From: an uncultured Arthrobacter sp.
GTDB taxonomy: Bacteria > Actinomycetota > Actinomycetes > Actinomycetales > Micrococcaceae
Reading direction: 5' to 3'
Assembly: GCF_947495145.1 (NCBI RefSeq)
Contig: NZ_CANLXP010000015.1
Location: 1 to 64,000, forward strand
DNA: 64,000 nt
Under the pieces are notes generated by a model. It had not been told where the DNA came from. It ran no database searches and worked only from the letters and a program-made list of their open reading frames with translations. Below are positions 50,085 through 59,571 of the stretch, in pieces. A program made the translations under genes and the position numbers. Position 1 is the first letter of the stretch; each line of letters opens with the position of its first letter.

Positions 50085-50996
50085 CTAGGGCAGCAAGCGG
50101 CGCTTGGGAAGCGAGATGCGGTCCAGGTCGTTGGCGACGATCACGTGAGTGCCGCCGCTGGCACCTTCACCGACGACGACGGCAGCACCCGCCTCCTCCG
50201 CCAGCACCCCGACATCCGGGTAGCGTGACGAAAAGTGTGTAAGCACCAGCGTTCGTGCGTGTCCGTTCGCAGCCAGCGTGCCTGCCTGCCCCGCGGTGAG
50301 GTGCAGGTACTCGGCGGCGAGGCCGGCGTCGTCGTCGCTGAAGGTGGATTCGGCGACCAAAAGGTCGGCGTCCTCGGCGAGCGCCTCGGCGCCCTCGCAC
50401 TCAGCCGTGTCCATGACGAAGGCGAAGCTTTGGCCGGGCCTCGGCATGCTGACGTCCTCGAGGGCCGTGTCGCCGATCCGCCCCTCACGTTGCAGGCGGC
50501 CCACGTCGGGACCCTTGATTCCAGCGGCAGCAAGACGCTCAGGAAGCAGGCTTCGTGACGACGGTTCGGTGAGCCGGTACCCGTAGGCCTCGATCCGGTG
50601 CCGCAACGGTTGCACTTCGAGTCCGTCGGCGATGGCGCCGGCGGATCCGTGTGGGTGGAGCCGCAGGTCCAGGCCCGGCGTCGCGAGGGAGACGAGTGCC
50701 CGGACCGCTTCCTCGCCGGACGCGGGGTAGTGGAGGTGCACGGGGTGGGTGACGCCGTCGAGCACCATGCGGGACAGTACTCCCGGGAGACCGAAGCAGT
50801 GGTCGCCGTGCAGGTGTGTCAGGCAGATGCGGCTGACGCTGGAAGCACTGACGCCGGCGTAGGTCATCTGCCGCTGGGTGCCCTCACCCGGATCGAAGAG
50901 CAGCCCCTCGCCGTCCCAACGGAGGAGGTACCCGTTGTGATTGCGGGTCCGGGTGGGAACCTGGGAGGCGGTGCCGAGGATCACGAGTTCGCGCAT
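50085..50996 (-). CDS. rnz: Ribonuclease Z
   Basis: A 303-aa metallo-beta-lactamase-fold tRNA 3' endonuclease. ILGTASQVPTRTRNHNGYLL at the start, the zinc motif LTHLHGDHCFGLPGVL near 60-75, VMDTAECEGAEALAEDADLL and LVLTHFSSRYPD near the C-terminus match RNase Z. It matures tRNAs lacking encoded CCA, such as the tRNA-Lys in this window. CAGACT on the minus strand (51004-51009) is 7 nt before the ATG, so probably leaderless. Confidence 0.92.
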   Translation of the reverse strand: MRELVILGTASQVPTRTRNHNGYLLRWDGEGLLFDPGEGTQRQMTYAGVSASSVSRICLTHLHGDHCFGLPGVLSRMVLDGVTHPVHLHYPASGEEAVRALVSLATPGLDLRLHPHGSAGAIADGLEVQPLRHRIEAYGYRLTEPSSRSLLPERLAAAGIKGPDVGRLQREGRIGDTALEDVSMPRPGQSFAFVMDTAECEGAEALAEDADLLVAESTFSDDDAGLAAEYLHLTAGQAGTLAANGHARTLVLTHFSSRYPDVGVLAEEAGAAVVVGEGASGGTHVIVANDLDRISLPKRRLLP

Positions 50997-51014
50997 GGTG
51001 TCGAGTCTGCCCGC

Positions 51015-51416
51015 TCACCCCTCGGGTTCGTAGCCGATGAGCCAGTGGAGCCCGTGACGGTCGATGACCTGCCCGTCGGACGCGCCCCACGGTTTGGACG
51101 CGAGCGGATCGACCACGGTGCCGCCGTCAGCCAGCTTGTCGAACCAGTCGTGGAGAACAGCCGGTTCGGCTGTCCCCAGCAACGAGAGCATCATGCCCTC
51201 GAACCGGACGCTCTTGTCGCCGGGTCCTGCATCCGAACCTGCCAAAGCAACGGTGCCGTTGAGCGTTCCGTGGGCTATGGCATGGGGAGTTCCCTCGCTT
51301 CTACCGAAGTCCTCGTGAGTGTGCAGGGAAAGCTCTCCTCCGAAGACACCGGCGTAGAAGCTCAAAGCCTCACGCGCAGTGCCCGGGAAACTGACGTAGA
51401 TCTGGGGTGCTGTCAT
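51015..51416 (-). CDS. VOC family (PhnB-like) protein
   Basis: A 133-aa glyoxalase/bleomycin-resistance fold protein: YVSFPGTAREALSFYAGVFGGELSL at the start, a MMLSLLGTAEPAVLHDWFD middle and the C-terminal WGASDGQVIDRHGLHWLIGYEPE typical of PhnB-like 3-demethylubiquinone methyltransferase-fold proteins. Substrate unknown. An upstream in-frame TTG (51422) is less likely, since TAAGCT (51423-51428, minus strand) lies 6 nt before the ATG at 51416. Confidence 0.85.
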   Translation of the reverse strand: MTAPQIYVSFPGTAREALSFYAGVFGGELSLHTHEDFGRSEGTPHAIAHGTLNGTVALAGSDAGPGDKSVRFEGMMLSLLGTAEPAVLHDWFDKLADGGTVVDPLASKPWGASDGQVIDRHGLHWLIGYEPEG

Positions 51417-51550
51417 TGGCAAAGCTTACAAAGTGCACGCCCGCTGCGTAGCGATCCGCCCGGAAATGTCGGGCATTTCCACAGGGACAAGGGTGCCGCT
51501 TGAGCTGTAACGTTGGCGCATCAAGCGTGAATGACCGCAGGAGGAAAATC

Positions 51551-51823
51551 ATGGACAGCGAAGTAGACGACCACCAGAATCCTGTGCAGGACGGTCTTCA
51601 GAACGCGCATAGCCCCATCTCGCGGGATCCCGAGCGTACCGATGATGAGCGGGCGGAGGATCGAGCAGCAGATAAGGCCGAGGATGCAGCCGCGGATGAA
51701 GCTGAAAGTGAGGCGGAGGGCACTGCCGAGGGCGTCAGCGAAGCACCCGGTCCTGCCGAGGATGAGGACAACGAGGGCGACGACGACCGAGACCTCACGA
51801 CGGACACCAGTCCCAGCGATTAG
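51551..51823 (+). CDS. Highly acidic small protein
   Basis: A 90-aa hydrophilic protein dominated by Glu, Asp and Ala, with low-complexity repeats (DERAEDRAADKAEDAAADEA). It is probably disordered. AGGAGGAAAA gives a strong ribosome site for the ATG at 51551, so it is likely translated. No domain. Its stop overlaps the 3' end of the convergent MFS gene by 4 nt. Confidence 0.6.
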   Translation: MDSEVDDHQNPVQDGLQNAHSPISRDPERTDDERAEDRAADKAEDAAADEAESEAEGTAEGVSEAPGPAEDEDNEGDDDRDLTTDTSPSD

Positions 51824-53088
51824 GGTTGGGCGGCGGCTTGTTCCTCCGGCACGTCGAACACACGCCAGCCGCCCCTGCGAAAGACGGGAGTGCCAAGCAG
51901 CAGTACGACGACGGTGAGCGCCACGGTGCCGAGCATGACAAGCGCCATGGACCTGGCGTCACCGCCGAGCAGCCCCACAAGCGGGCTCACGATTCCTGCG
52001 ACCCCGGACTGCAGCGCGCCGATCACTGCTGCTGCCGTACCCGCCATATGCCCGTAGGAGTTCAACGCCAGTACCGATGCATTGGCCGGAATCATGCCCT
52101 GCGTACCGAGAACGAGCCACAGGGCTGCACACAGGCCGATGACACCGCCGAAGCCCGTTGCCGCCACTGCCACCAGAACCAGCGCGAACACGAGCTGCGC
52201 AACTGACGCCGCGCGCAGCAGCCTGGCGGGCGCGACCCTCCGGACCAGCGAGGCGTTCAGCTGAGCCGAGAGCACCAACGCCACACCGTTCAGCGCGAAC
52301 ACCAGCGCGAACTGGCCCTGGCTGAGGCCGTACTGGTTTTGGAACACGAAGGGTGAACCCACCACATAGCTCATGATGACGCCGAGTCCCAGCCCGGGAA
52401 TCACGGCGAGTGACATGAAGCGAACGTTCCGAAGCAGCTGCCAGTACCCGCCGGCCACATGGCGGATGTGGGCGGGCCGGCGTCGTTCATTGGGAAGCGT
52501 TTCCGGCATGAACCGCCAGACAATCACCACGAGGGCAACGCCGATCAGCGCCAGTGCATAGAACACCGCGCGCCACTGCCACAGGCCGGCGATGGCTTGC
52601 CCCACGGTCGGAGCGAATAGCGGCGCGACGCCGATCACCAGCATGAGGCGCGAAAGCAGCCGTGCGGCGTCGGATCCGACGAACCGGTCGCGGATGACCG
52701 CGATGGCGACGACGGCGGCAGCCGCGTTGAAGAAGCCCTGCAGCACCCGCAGCACAATGAGCGTGCCGATATCGGGGGCGATCGAGCAAAGCAGCGAGAT
52801 GACCACGTGCAGCGTGATCCCGACGATGAGCGGCAGCCGCCGCCCGAAGCGGTCTGACAGCGGACCGATCACCAGCTGCCCCACGCCGCCGCCCAAAAGC
52901 ATGCCCGACAGCGTGAACTGCACGGCTGCCTGGCTCGCCTGCAGATCCTCCGCCACCGCAGGAAGCGAAGGCAGGTACATGTCGGTGGTGACGGCCGGCA
53001 GCGCAGCGAGTGCGCCCAGCATCAGGATGTACTTGATCCCGGGAACATACCGAGGAGTTTGAGCCTGGGACGCAGGCGGGTTGGTCAC
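51820..53088 (-). CDS. MFS multidrug exporter, Bcr/CflA family
   Basis: A 422-aa 12-TM drug:H+ antiporter. TDMYLPSLPAVAEDL after TM1 and GVGQLVIGPLSDRFGRRLPLI (loop 2-3 signature) are hallmarks of the Bcr/CflA group. LMLVIGVAPLFAPTVGQAI matches motif C in TM5. The start is GTG 53088, fixed by TACAGT (53096-53101, minus strand) 7 nt upstream. Drug spectrum not inferable. Confidence 0.9.
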   Translation of the reverse strand: MTNPPASQAQTPRYVPGIKYILMLGALAALPAVTTDMYLPSLPAVAEDLQASQAAVQFTLSGMLLGGGVGQLVIGPLSDRFGRRLPLIVGITLHVVISLLCSIAPDIGTLIVLRVLQGFFNAAAAVVAIAVIRDRFVGSDAARLLSRLMLVIGVAPLFAPTVGQAIAGLWQWRAVFYALALIGVALVVIVWRFMPETLPNERRRPAHIRHVAGGYWQLLRNVRFMSLAVIPGLGLGVIMSYVVGSPFVFQNQYGLSQGQFALVFALNGVALVLSAQLNASLVRRVAPARLLRAASVAQLVFALVLVAVAATGFGGVIGLCAALWLVLGTQGMIPANASVLALNSYGHMAGTAAAVIGALQSGVAGIVSPLVGLLGGDARSMALVMLGTVALTVVVLLLGTPVFRRGGWRVFDVPEEQAAAQP

Positions 53089-53166
53089 CTGATCAACTGT
53101 AAACCGATTCCCGGCCGAGTGTCGGGGGAGTTGAAACGTTACGGGACCGCCGCTCTGCCGTCCCGA

Positions 53167-53178
53167 TAGGGTTGGAGG
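53167..53178 (+). promoter_or_regulatory. Leaderless promoter of ABC ATPase gene
   Basis: TAGGGT (53167-53172) is 6 nt before GTG 53179. The divergent MFS gene -10 is about 65 bp away. Confidence 0.55.
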
Positions 53179-53865
53179 GTGACTTCACGGGGGACTGTCC
53201 TGGAGGCCGAGCGCCTCGTCGTCGGCTACGCGGGTGCGCCGGTCTGCGGCGAGATTTCAGTGGCCGTCGGTGCAGGGGAGATCCTCGGCGTCGTCGGTTT
53301 CAATGGAGCGGGCAAGTCGACGGCCGCCCGCACGCTCGCCGGCCGGCAGCTCCCCATCTCGGGGGATGTGAAAGTCCACGGGCTGTTGGCAAATCCCGAC
53401 GCCGTTGCCTTCCGCAGGGAGGTATCCGCCGTTTTCGATGAGGACCTGTTCTTCCCGTCCCTCACTGTCCGCGAACATTTGCTGCTGGTCGCCCGCGGCC
53501 ATTCCCTCCCTGATCCTGAGGCGCAGGTGGAGGAGGAGTTGAGTTTCTTCGGCCTTCAAGAGCGGGCCGATGTTGTACCTGAGTCGCTCTCGTCCGGTCA
53601 GCGTCGGCGCACTCTGCTTGCTGCCGGTTTGATGCGGCCGGCCTCGTTGCTCATCCTCGACGAGCCCGAGCAGCGGCTCGACCCGGTGATGCGCGAAGCG
53701 CTGGGCAGGCGCATCCGTTTGCTGGCCGCGGGCGGTACGGCCGTGGTGCTCGTGACGCATGACCCGCAGCTGCTCCTGGACACGGCGACGTCCTGTCTTG
53801 TCATCGATGACGAGGTGACGGTTACCGCTCCGGATGCCGCAGCGGCCATTATCGCGGGCGCCTGA
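53179..53865 (+). CDS. ABC transporter ATP-binding protein
   Basis: A 228-aa ATPase: Walker A GFNGAGKST (about 40-48), signature LSSGQRRRT, Walker B LLILDEPEQRLDP and H-loop VTHDPQ. The signature has Ser in place of the first Gly. It shares one base with the next gene (TGATG), a DUF6297 membrane protein, and the two probably form one exporter. Substrate unknown. Confidence 0.88.
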   Translation: MTSRGTVLEAERLVVGYAGAPVCGEISVAVGAGEILGVVGFNGAGKSTAARTLAGRQLPISGDVKVHGLLANPDAVAFRREVSAVFDEDLFFPSLTVREHLLLVARGHSLPDPEAQVEEELSFFGLQERADVVPESLSSGQRRRTLLAAGLMRPASLLILDEPEQRLDPVMREALGRRIRLLAAGGTAVVLVTHDPQLLLDTATSCLVIDDEVTVTAPDAAAAIIAGA

Positions 53866-55391
53866 TGAGCACTGCCACCGCGGTGGGCTCCGCTGATCGA
53901 GCTGGGGAGATTGTCCGGTTCACCCGACGATCGGCCCGCCGTTACAACCGCGCCAGGACTTCCCTGCCGGACCTGTTCGTCGACGTCTATGTCAGCGTTC
54001 TCGCTCTCGGCTGCGCGGTTGCCCTCGCGGTGTCCTTCGTGCTTGCGCTGCGCGGCGAATTCGCCCAGCGCTCCACCACGGACAGCGGCCTCATCGCCGA
54101 CCCGGTACTCGTCCTGCCCAGCCAGGCGCTGGAGGTTCTGCTGACGTTCGCGGCGCTCACCGCCGTCGTCGTGCTTGGCCGGAGGCTTGGACCGCTTGCG
54201 GTTGGTGGGCCGGAGAGTACGTGGTGGCTCTCCCTGCCGGTGGATCGGCGGCCCATGGTGTGGGGTCCGTTCCTGAGACGGACGGTGCTTGCCGGTGTGG
54301 GCGCAGCAGTTGCCTACACGCCGGTCAGCATTTTGAGTGCGCTGGAACGGACTCCTCCTACGCATGCGTTTGCCGCCGCGACTTTCGGGCTGGCCGTCGC
54401 CGCGACGCTGGGTGTAGCCGCGTTGTTGCAGCAACGTCCGGGCGCGGTCGGGTTGAAGGTCACGGCCGCCGTCCTCGTGGTTGGCGGTGCGCTTGCCGTA
54501 GTGCTGGTGCCATCGGTCTGGACCGCGAGCGCCGGGCTGGTGCTGGCCGTGGCACTCCTGGCGTTCGTTTCACCGCGCGCCGGTTTCATCCCGGGCGCGG
54601 AGCTGACCCGCGCCGGAGCGGTCTCGGGGCACGTTGGATCGTCACTGTATTTCATGGACTCGAACGAGCTGCTGCGCGCCGTCCGAGCTGAGTCCCGTAC
54701 CGCGCACCGCCGCGGTGCACGGTTTTTCGCCCGGCGCACGAGCCGTCCGTTCACGGCTTTGCTGCGCGCCGACGTCGTTGCTTTCCTGCGTCTGCATCCC
54801 ACACCGACGACGGCGGTGCTCTGGCTGATGGCGTGTGTCGCCGTGATGCTGGTGGACGGCGGTTTGCCGGTGTTCGTGCAGCTTGGAGCCGTCGTTATTG
54901 CCGGATGTGCCGTGGCGTCCGGATTCGGGGCTGTCGCGCGGAAAGCAGCGCTTGTGCCGGAACTCGATGGGCTGGTGCCGGTCGGGCCGGCGCTGGTCCG
55001 GGCGAGCCGCTCCTTCATGCCTGCCGTCGCCATGGCGCTGTGGATGATGGTGCTCTGCGGGGTGCTGGTTCTCCTCGGGGCAGCTGGGCCGATGCTGATC
55101 CTGCTTGCGGCGCTGTCCGGCGTCGGGATGGGTGCCGGCTCGGTTCGCGGCGCTACCCGACCGGCCACGGACTGGTCAGCGCCGCCGGTTGAGACGCCGT
55201 TCGGTCCGGTTCCGCGCGCTCAGCTGGCGTCCTTGCTGCGGGGCGTGGACGTGACGGTGCTGAGTCTGATGCCCGTGGCCCTCACGCTGTATCTGGGCGT
55301 GGTGGCCCTGCCGGTGCTTGTGGTGCAGGGGGTGATCAGCGCAGTGGTGTTCCTGGTGGTTGCGATGACCAATCCGCACGGGAACAGCTAG
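53865..55391 (+). CDS. DUF6297 family membrane protein
   Basis: A 508-aa integral membrane protein with about 12 hydrophobic segments in two blocks separated by a basic cytosolic loop (ESRTAHRRGARFFARRTS near 283-300). Size, topology and position right after an ABC ATPase fit DUF6297, a permease-like actinobacterial family. Start ATG overlaps the ATPase stop. No catalytic motif visible. Confidence 0.75.
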   Translation: MSTATAVGSADRAGEIVRFTRRSARRYNRARTSLPDLFVDVYVSVLALGCAVALAVSFVLALRGEFAQRSTTDSGLIADPVLVLPSQALEVLLTFAALTAVVVLGRRLGPLAVGGPESTWWLSLPVDRRPMVWGPFLRRTVLAGVGAAVAYTPVSILSALERTPPTHAFAAATFGLAVAATLGVAALLQQRPGAVGLKVTAAVLVVGGALAVVLVPSVWTASAGLVLAVALLAFVSPRAGFIPGAELTRAGAVSGHVGSSLYFMDSNELLRAVRAESRTAHRRGARFFARRTSRPFTALLRADVVAFLRLHPTPTTAVLWLMACVAVMLVDGGLPVFVQLGAVVIAGCAVASGFGAVARKAALVPELDGLVPVGPALVRASRSFMPAVAMALWMMVLCGVLVLLGAAGPMLILLAALSGVGMGAGSVRGATRPATDWSAPPVETPFGPVPRAQLASLLRGVDVTVLSLMPVALTLYLGVVALPVLVVQGVISAVVFLVVAMTNPHGNS

Positions 55392-55413
55392 CACCCCGGC
55401 AACCGGCGCTAGG

Positions 55414-55737
55414 TCAGAGCGATCCGCCCGTTCCCGCCTGCCCCTGGACACCGGCGCCGGGGAACTGATGCGGGTTCTGGGGGCGGTCATCGTCGAAGGG
55501 TTTGCCGTCTGACTCCTCGCCGTACGTACGGGCACGGTTCAAATCCCTCTTCCGCGACTGCATCCCGAGGAAGAACATCAGGGCACCTTCGAGCAGAAGG
55601 AAGGCCCCGACTGCCGCGAGGAACCAGTCCAGTCCGCTTGCTGTGCCGTTGATGATGCTGCTGAGCGGCACAAGCAACAGGAAGGCACCGGCGAGCAGCG
55701 ACGTGCCGCCCGTCAGGAAAAGTTTGGTGTAGGTCAT
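55414..55737 (-). CDS. Small two-TM hypothetical protein
   Basis: A 107-aa protein: two hydrophobic segments (about 8-30 LTGGTSLLAGAFLLLVPLSS and 38-60) and a charged, Gly/Pro/Gln-rich tail. ATG 55737 follows AAGGGGGAA. No family recognised. It lies between the DUF6297 gene (convergent) and the ABC exporter pair. Confidence 0.6.
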   Translation of the reverse strand: MTYTKLFLTGGTSLLAGAFLLLVPLSSIINGTASGLDWFLAAVGAFLLLEGALMFFLGMQSRKRDLNRARTYGEESDGKPFDDDRPQNPHQFPGAGVQGQAGTGGSL

Positions 55738-55804
55738 GACGTTCCCCCTTGGATAGTCATAGTCCATTCAAACAGCCGATACCGAGATGGGGAACCCCGA
55801 CGGC

Positions 55805-57841
55805 CTAGACGGGATCCGCCGCCGCTGCGAATTGCGACATGTAGAGGCGGTAATAGGCTCCCTGCGCCTCGAGGAGCTGGGCGTGGCTGCCCTGCTCCAC
55901 GATCCGGCCGTCCTCCATCACGAGGATGATGTCGGCATCGCGGATGGTGGACAAGCGGTGGGCGATGACGAAGCTGGTCCTGTCGGTGCGCAGCGCCGCC
56001 ATTGCGTGCTGCACCAGCAGCTCGGTCCGGGTGTCCACGGAGCTGGTGGCCTCGTCAAGGATCAGCAGAGACGGGCTGGCGAGGAACGCGCGGGCAATGG
56101 TGATCAGCTGCTTCTCACCTGCGCTGACGTTGTTGCCCTCTTCGTCGATGACGGTGTCGTAACCTTCCGGCAGCGCCCGCACAAAGCGGTCCACGAAGGT
56201 CGCTTTCGCCGCCTGCATCACCTGCTCCTCGGTGGCATCCAGGTTGCCGTAGCGGATGTTCTCGTAGATCGACCCGCCGAAGAGCCATGCATCCTGCAGC
56301 ACCATGCCTACCCTGGAGCGCAACTCTGCACGGCTGATTCGGGTGATATCCACGCCGTCCAGGGTGATGCGACCGGAATTGAGCTCGTAGAACCGCATCA
56401 CGAGATTCACCAGCGTGGTTTTGCCGGCACCGGTCGGACCCACGATCGCCACCGTCTCGCCCGGCTTCGCGGCGAAGGATAGATCCTCGATCAACGGCCG
56501 GTCGGGCGTGTAGCTGAAGGTGACGTGCTCAAACTCGACGTGGCCGTCCGTCTTCGCGGGCAGCGCGGCTGTGGCCGTGTCCGGATCCTGTTCTTCGGCA
56601 TCGAGCAGCTCGAACACCCGTTCCGCCGAGGCGACACCCGACTGCAGCATGTTGGCCATGCCCGCCATCTGGCTCAGTGGCTGGTTGAACTCCCGGGAGT
56701 ACTGGATGAACGCCGTCGCCTCACCGAGGGTCATCGACCCGGAGGCCACGCGCAGGCCGCCGACTACCGCGATCCCGACGTAGGACAGGTAGGAGATGAA
56801 CTGCATCACCGGCATGATCATTCCCGACACAAACTGGGCACCGAATGATGCCTTGTAGAGGTCCTCGTTCTTCTGGTCGAACTGCTCCAGCGACTCCTTC
56901 TCCCTGCCGAATACCCGAACCAGGTCGTGGCCGCTGAACGATTCCTCGATGTGCCCGTTCAGCTGGCCCGTGTTCTTCCACTGCTCAGCAAACAGCTTCT
57001 GGCTGCGAACCCCGATCAAACCCGCCCCGAGAGCTGACAACGGCAGCGCAATCAGCGCGATGAGTGCAAGCTGCCACGAGACCACGAACATCATCACCGT
57101 GATACCAATCAGGCTCAGCGCTGACATGATGAGCTGTGCGAAAGCCTGCTGCAGCGCCTGCTGGACGTTGTCGACGTCGTTGGTTACGCGGGAGAGCAGG
57201 TCACCGCGTTGGCGCGTATCAAAGTAGTTCAGCGGGAGCCGGTTCAGCTTGGCCTCGACGTCGCGGCGCAGGTTGTAGACCACCCGCATGACGACCTTGT
57301 TCAGCAGGTACCCCTGCAGCCACATGAAGACCGATGACACCAGGTACATACCGAGCACAAGCAGGATGAGCCGGCCCAGCAGGGTGAAGTCGATGCCCGC
57401 ACCGGGCGTCAGCTCCATGCCCGAAAGCATGTCGGCGAACTGGTCCTGTCCTTCTGCACGGAGCCCTTCGATCACCTGTTGCTGGTTGGCGCCGTCGGGA
57501 AGGTTGCTGCTGATGACACCGCTGAAGATGACATCCATGGCGCTGCCGAGCACGCGCGGCGCAATGACATTGAGGACGACGGCGATCACTACCATCGCGA
57601 GCACCACCACGATGGCGGTTCTCTCCGGTGCCAACAGGCTGAAAAGCCGCTTGGCGGAGGGCCAGAAATGCTTGGCCTTCTTCGCCGGGGTGCCGCCAAA
57701 CATGTCCCCGTCAGCTTCGGAGGGCCGGAACTCCTCGTCGAGCACCTGTGCCTCGGCGTCTGCCGCAGCGCCGGGTGTGGGTGCGACCACGGGGTCGATG
57801 GTCCTGTCTTCGTCCGGACGGAGGTCCTTCTTAGTGCTCAT
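55805..57841 (-). CDS. ABC multidrug exporter half-transporter, subunit B
   Basis: A 678-aa TMD-NBD fusion. A soluble, acidic N-terminal extension of about 75 residues is followed by six TM segments and the ATPase: Walker A GPTGAGKTT, Walker B LLILDEATSSVD with the catalytic Glu, and signature VSAGEKQLI, which departs from LSGGQ. It overlaps its partner's stop by 4 nt. In such heterodimers one ATP site is degenerate: this subunit provides the intact Walker B but the altered signature. Confidence 0.9.
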   Translation of the reverse strand: MSTKKDLRPDEDRTIDPVVAPTPGAAADAEAQVLDEEFRPSEADGDMFGGTPAKKAKHFWPSAKRLFSLLAPERTAIVVVLAMVVIAVVLNVIAPRVLGSAMDVIFSGVISSNLPDGANQQQVIEGLRAEGQDQFADMLSGMELTPGAGIDFTLLGRLILLVLGMYLVSSVFMWLQGYLLNKVVMRVVYNLRRDVEAKLNRLPLNYFDTRQRGDLLSRVTNDVDNVQQALQQAFAQLIMSALSLIGITVMMFVVSWQLALIALIALPLSALGAGLIGVRSQKLFAEQWKNTGQLNGHIEESFSGHDLVRVFGREKESLEQFDQKNEDLYKASFGAQFVSGMIMPVMQFISYLSYVGIAVVGGLRVASGSMTLGEATAFIQYSREFNQPLSQMAGMANMLQSGVASAERVFELLDAEEQDPDTATAALPAKTDGHVEFEHVTFSYTPDRPLIEDLSFAAKPGETVAIVGPTGAGKTTLVNLVMRFYELNSGRITLDGVDITRISRAELRSRVGMVLQDAWLFGGSIYENIRYGNLDATEEQVMQAAKATFVDRFVRALPEGYDTVIDEEGNNVSAGEKQLITIARAFLASPSLLILDEATSSVDTRTELLVQHAMAALRTDRTSFVIAHRLSTIRDADIILVMEDGRIVEQGSHAQLLEAQGAYYRLYMSQFAAAADPV

Positions 57842-59571
57842 GCCACCTCCTCCGCCGTTGTCTGTGATTCAACGATTTCCTGGTAGGTCGGCGAGGTCTC
57901 CAGCAGTTTCTCATGGGTGCCACGGGCGACAATCTCGCCGTTTTCCATCACGAGGATCTGGTCCGCGTCGGTGATGGTAGTGACGCGCTGCGCCACGATG
58001 ATCACTGTGGCGTCCCTGGTTTTCGATTTCAGGGCGGCTCGCAACCGCGAGTCGGTGGTGACATCCAGGGCGGAGAACGAGTCATCGAACAGGTACACCT
58101 TCGGCTTGGCCACCAGCGCCCGTGCGATGCAAAGCCGCTGGCGCTGCCCGCCTGAAACGTTGGTGCCGCCCTGCGACACCGGTGCCTGCAACTCGTGGTC
58201 CTTGGCGCGGACGAAATCCGCTGCCTGGGCGACTGTGAGCGCTTCCCAGAGGTCGTCGTCGTGCGCGTTCGGGTTTCCAAACCGCAGGTTGTGCGCAACG
58301 GTGCCCGAGAAAAGGTAGGGGCGCTGCGGCACCAGGGCTACCCGGTCGGTGATGTCAGTGCGGGCCATGTCGGTAACCGGCACGCCGTCCAGCAGAACCT
58401 GGCCGCTGCCGACGTCGAACAGCCGGGGCAGCATGGAGATCAGCGTGCTCTTGCCGGCGCCGGTGCTTCCCACAATGGCGGTGGTCTGTCCGGGCTGCGC
58501 GGTGAAGCTGATGTTGCTGAGCACGGGTGCCTCCGCGCCCGGGTAGGCAAAGGAGACGTTCCGGAACTCGACTACGCCGGCCTTGGAGGCGGGCTGCAGC
58601 GGCGTTTCCGTTTCATGGATGGAAGGATCGATGTCCAGCACTTCACCGATGCGTTCAGCGCAGACGGACGCGCGGGGAATCATCATGGCCATGAAGGTGC
58701 CCATCATGACGGCCACGAGTATCTGGAGCAGGTATTGCAGGAAGGCGGTGAGCGCGCCCACTTCCATCTCTCCGGCTGCGACCCGGATGCCGCCGAACCA
58801 CAGCACCGCGGCGGTGGCGAGGTGGAGGATCATTCCGATGGCCGGGAACATGAGGACAAAGAGGGAGCCAACGGCGAGTGAGACGTCCGTGAGTTCCCGG
58901 TTTGCCCTGCCGAAGCGTTGGGCCTCGTAGGGCTCCCGGACGAACGCGCGGACCACGCGGATGCCGGTGATCTGTTCCCGCAGCACGCCGTTGATCTTGT
59001 CGATTTTGACCTGCATGGTGCGGAACAACGGCATCAGCCGCCAGACCAGGAAGCCGACGACGACGAACAGCGCCGGCACGGACACCCAGACCAGCCACGA
59101 GAGCGCCGGCTCTTCGCGCAGCGCCATGAAGATGCCGCCGATGCACATGATCGGCGCGGCGACCATGAAGTTCAGGCCCATCAACACGAGCATCTGCACT
59201 TGCTGTACGTCATTGGTTCCGCGCGTGATGAGGCTGGGCGCTCCGAAGTGGCTGACCTCCCGCGCCGAGTACCCGGACACGCGGTGGAACACACTCTTGC
59301 GGAGGTCGCGGCCCAGTGCCATGGCTGCCTTGGAGCCGAAGTAGACGGCTGCAATCGCTGCGGCTACCTGGATGAGGCTGACCCAGAGCATCACCATGCC
59401 GATGTCCCAGATGTACTCGGTGTCGCCCTGGGCAACGCCTTCATCGATGATCTGCGCGTTCAGGCTGGGCAGAAAGAGGGCAGCGATGGTCGAGGCCAGT
59501 TGCAGCACAACGACTGCGAGAACAAGCGGGGCGTAGGGCCGCAGGTACGTGCGGACCAGGGTAATCAGCAT
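57838..59571 (-). CDS. ABC multidrug exporter half-transporter, subunit A
   Basis: A 577-aa TMD-NBD fusion with six TM segments (first about 15-35) and an ATPase domain: Walker A GSTGAGKST, normal signature VSGGQRQRL and Walker B VYLFDDSFSALD, where Asp replaces the catalytic Glu. This complements subunit B and gives one active and one degenerate site, as in BmrCD-type exporters. The first gene of the pair, with GAGGAACC before the ATG. A 157-bp gap without genes precedes it. Confidence 0.9.
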   Translation of the reverse strand: MLITLVRTYLRPYAPLVLAVVVLQLASTIAALFLPSLNAQIIDEGVAQGDTEYIWDIGMVMLWVSLIQVAAAIAAVYFGSKAAMALGRDLRKSVFHRVSGYSAREVSHFGAPSLITRGTNDVQQVQMLVLMGLNFMVAAPIMCIGGIFMALREEPALSWLVWVSVPALFVVVGFLVWRLMPLFRTMQVKIDKINGVLREQITGIRVVRAFVREPYEAQRFGRANRELTDVSLAVGSLFVLMFPAIGMILHLATAAVLWFGGIRVAAGEMEVGALTAFLQYLLQILVAVMMGTFMAMMIPRASVCAERIGEVLDIDPSIHETETPLQPASKAGVVEFRNVSFAYPGAEAPVLSNISFTAQPGQTTAIVGSTGAGKSTLISMLPRLFDVGSGQVLLDGVPVTDMARTDITDRVALVPQRPYLFSGTVAHNLRFGNPNAHDDDLWEALTVAQAADFVRAKDHELQAPVSQGGTNVSGGQRQRLCIARALVAKPKVYLFDDSFSALDVTTDSRLRAALKSKTRDATVIIVAQRVTTITDADQILVMENGEIVARGTHEKLLETSPTYQEIVESQTTAEEVA

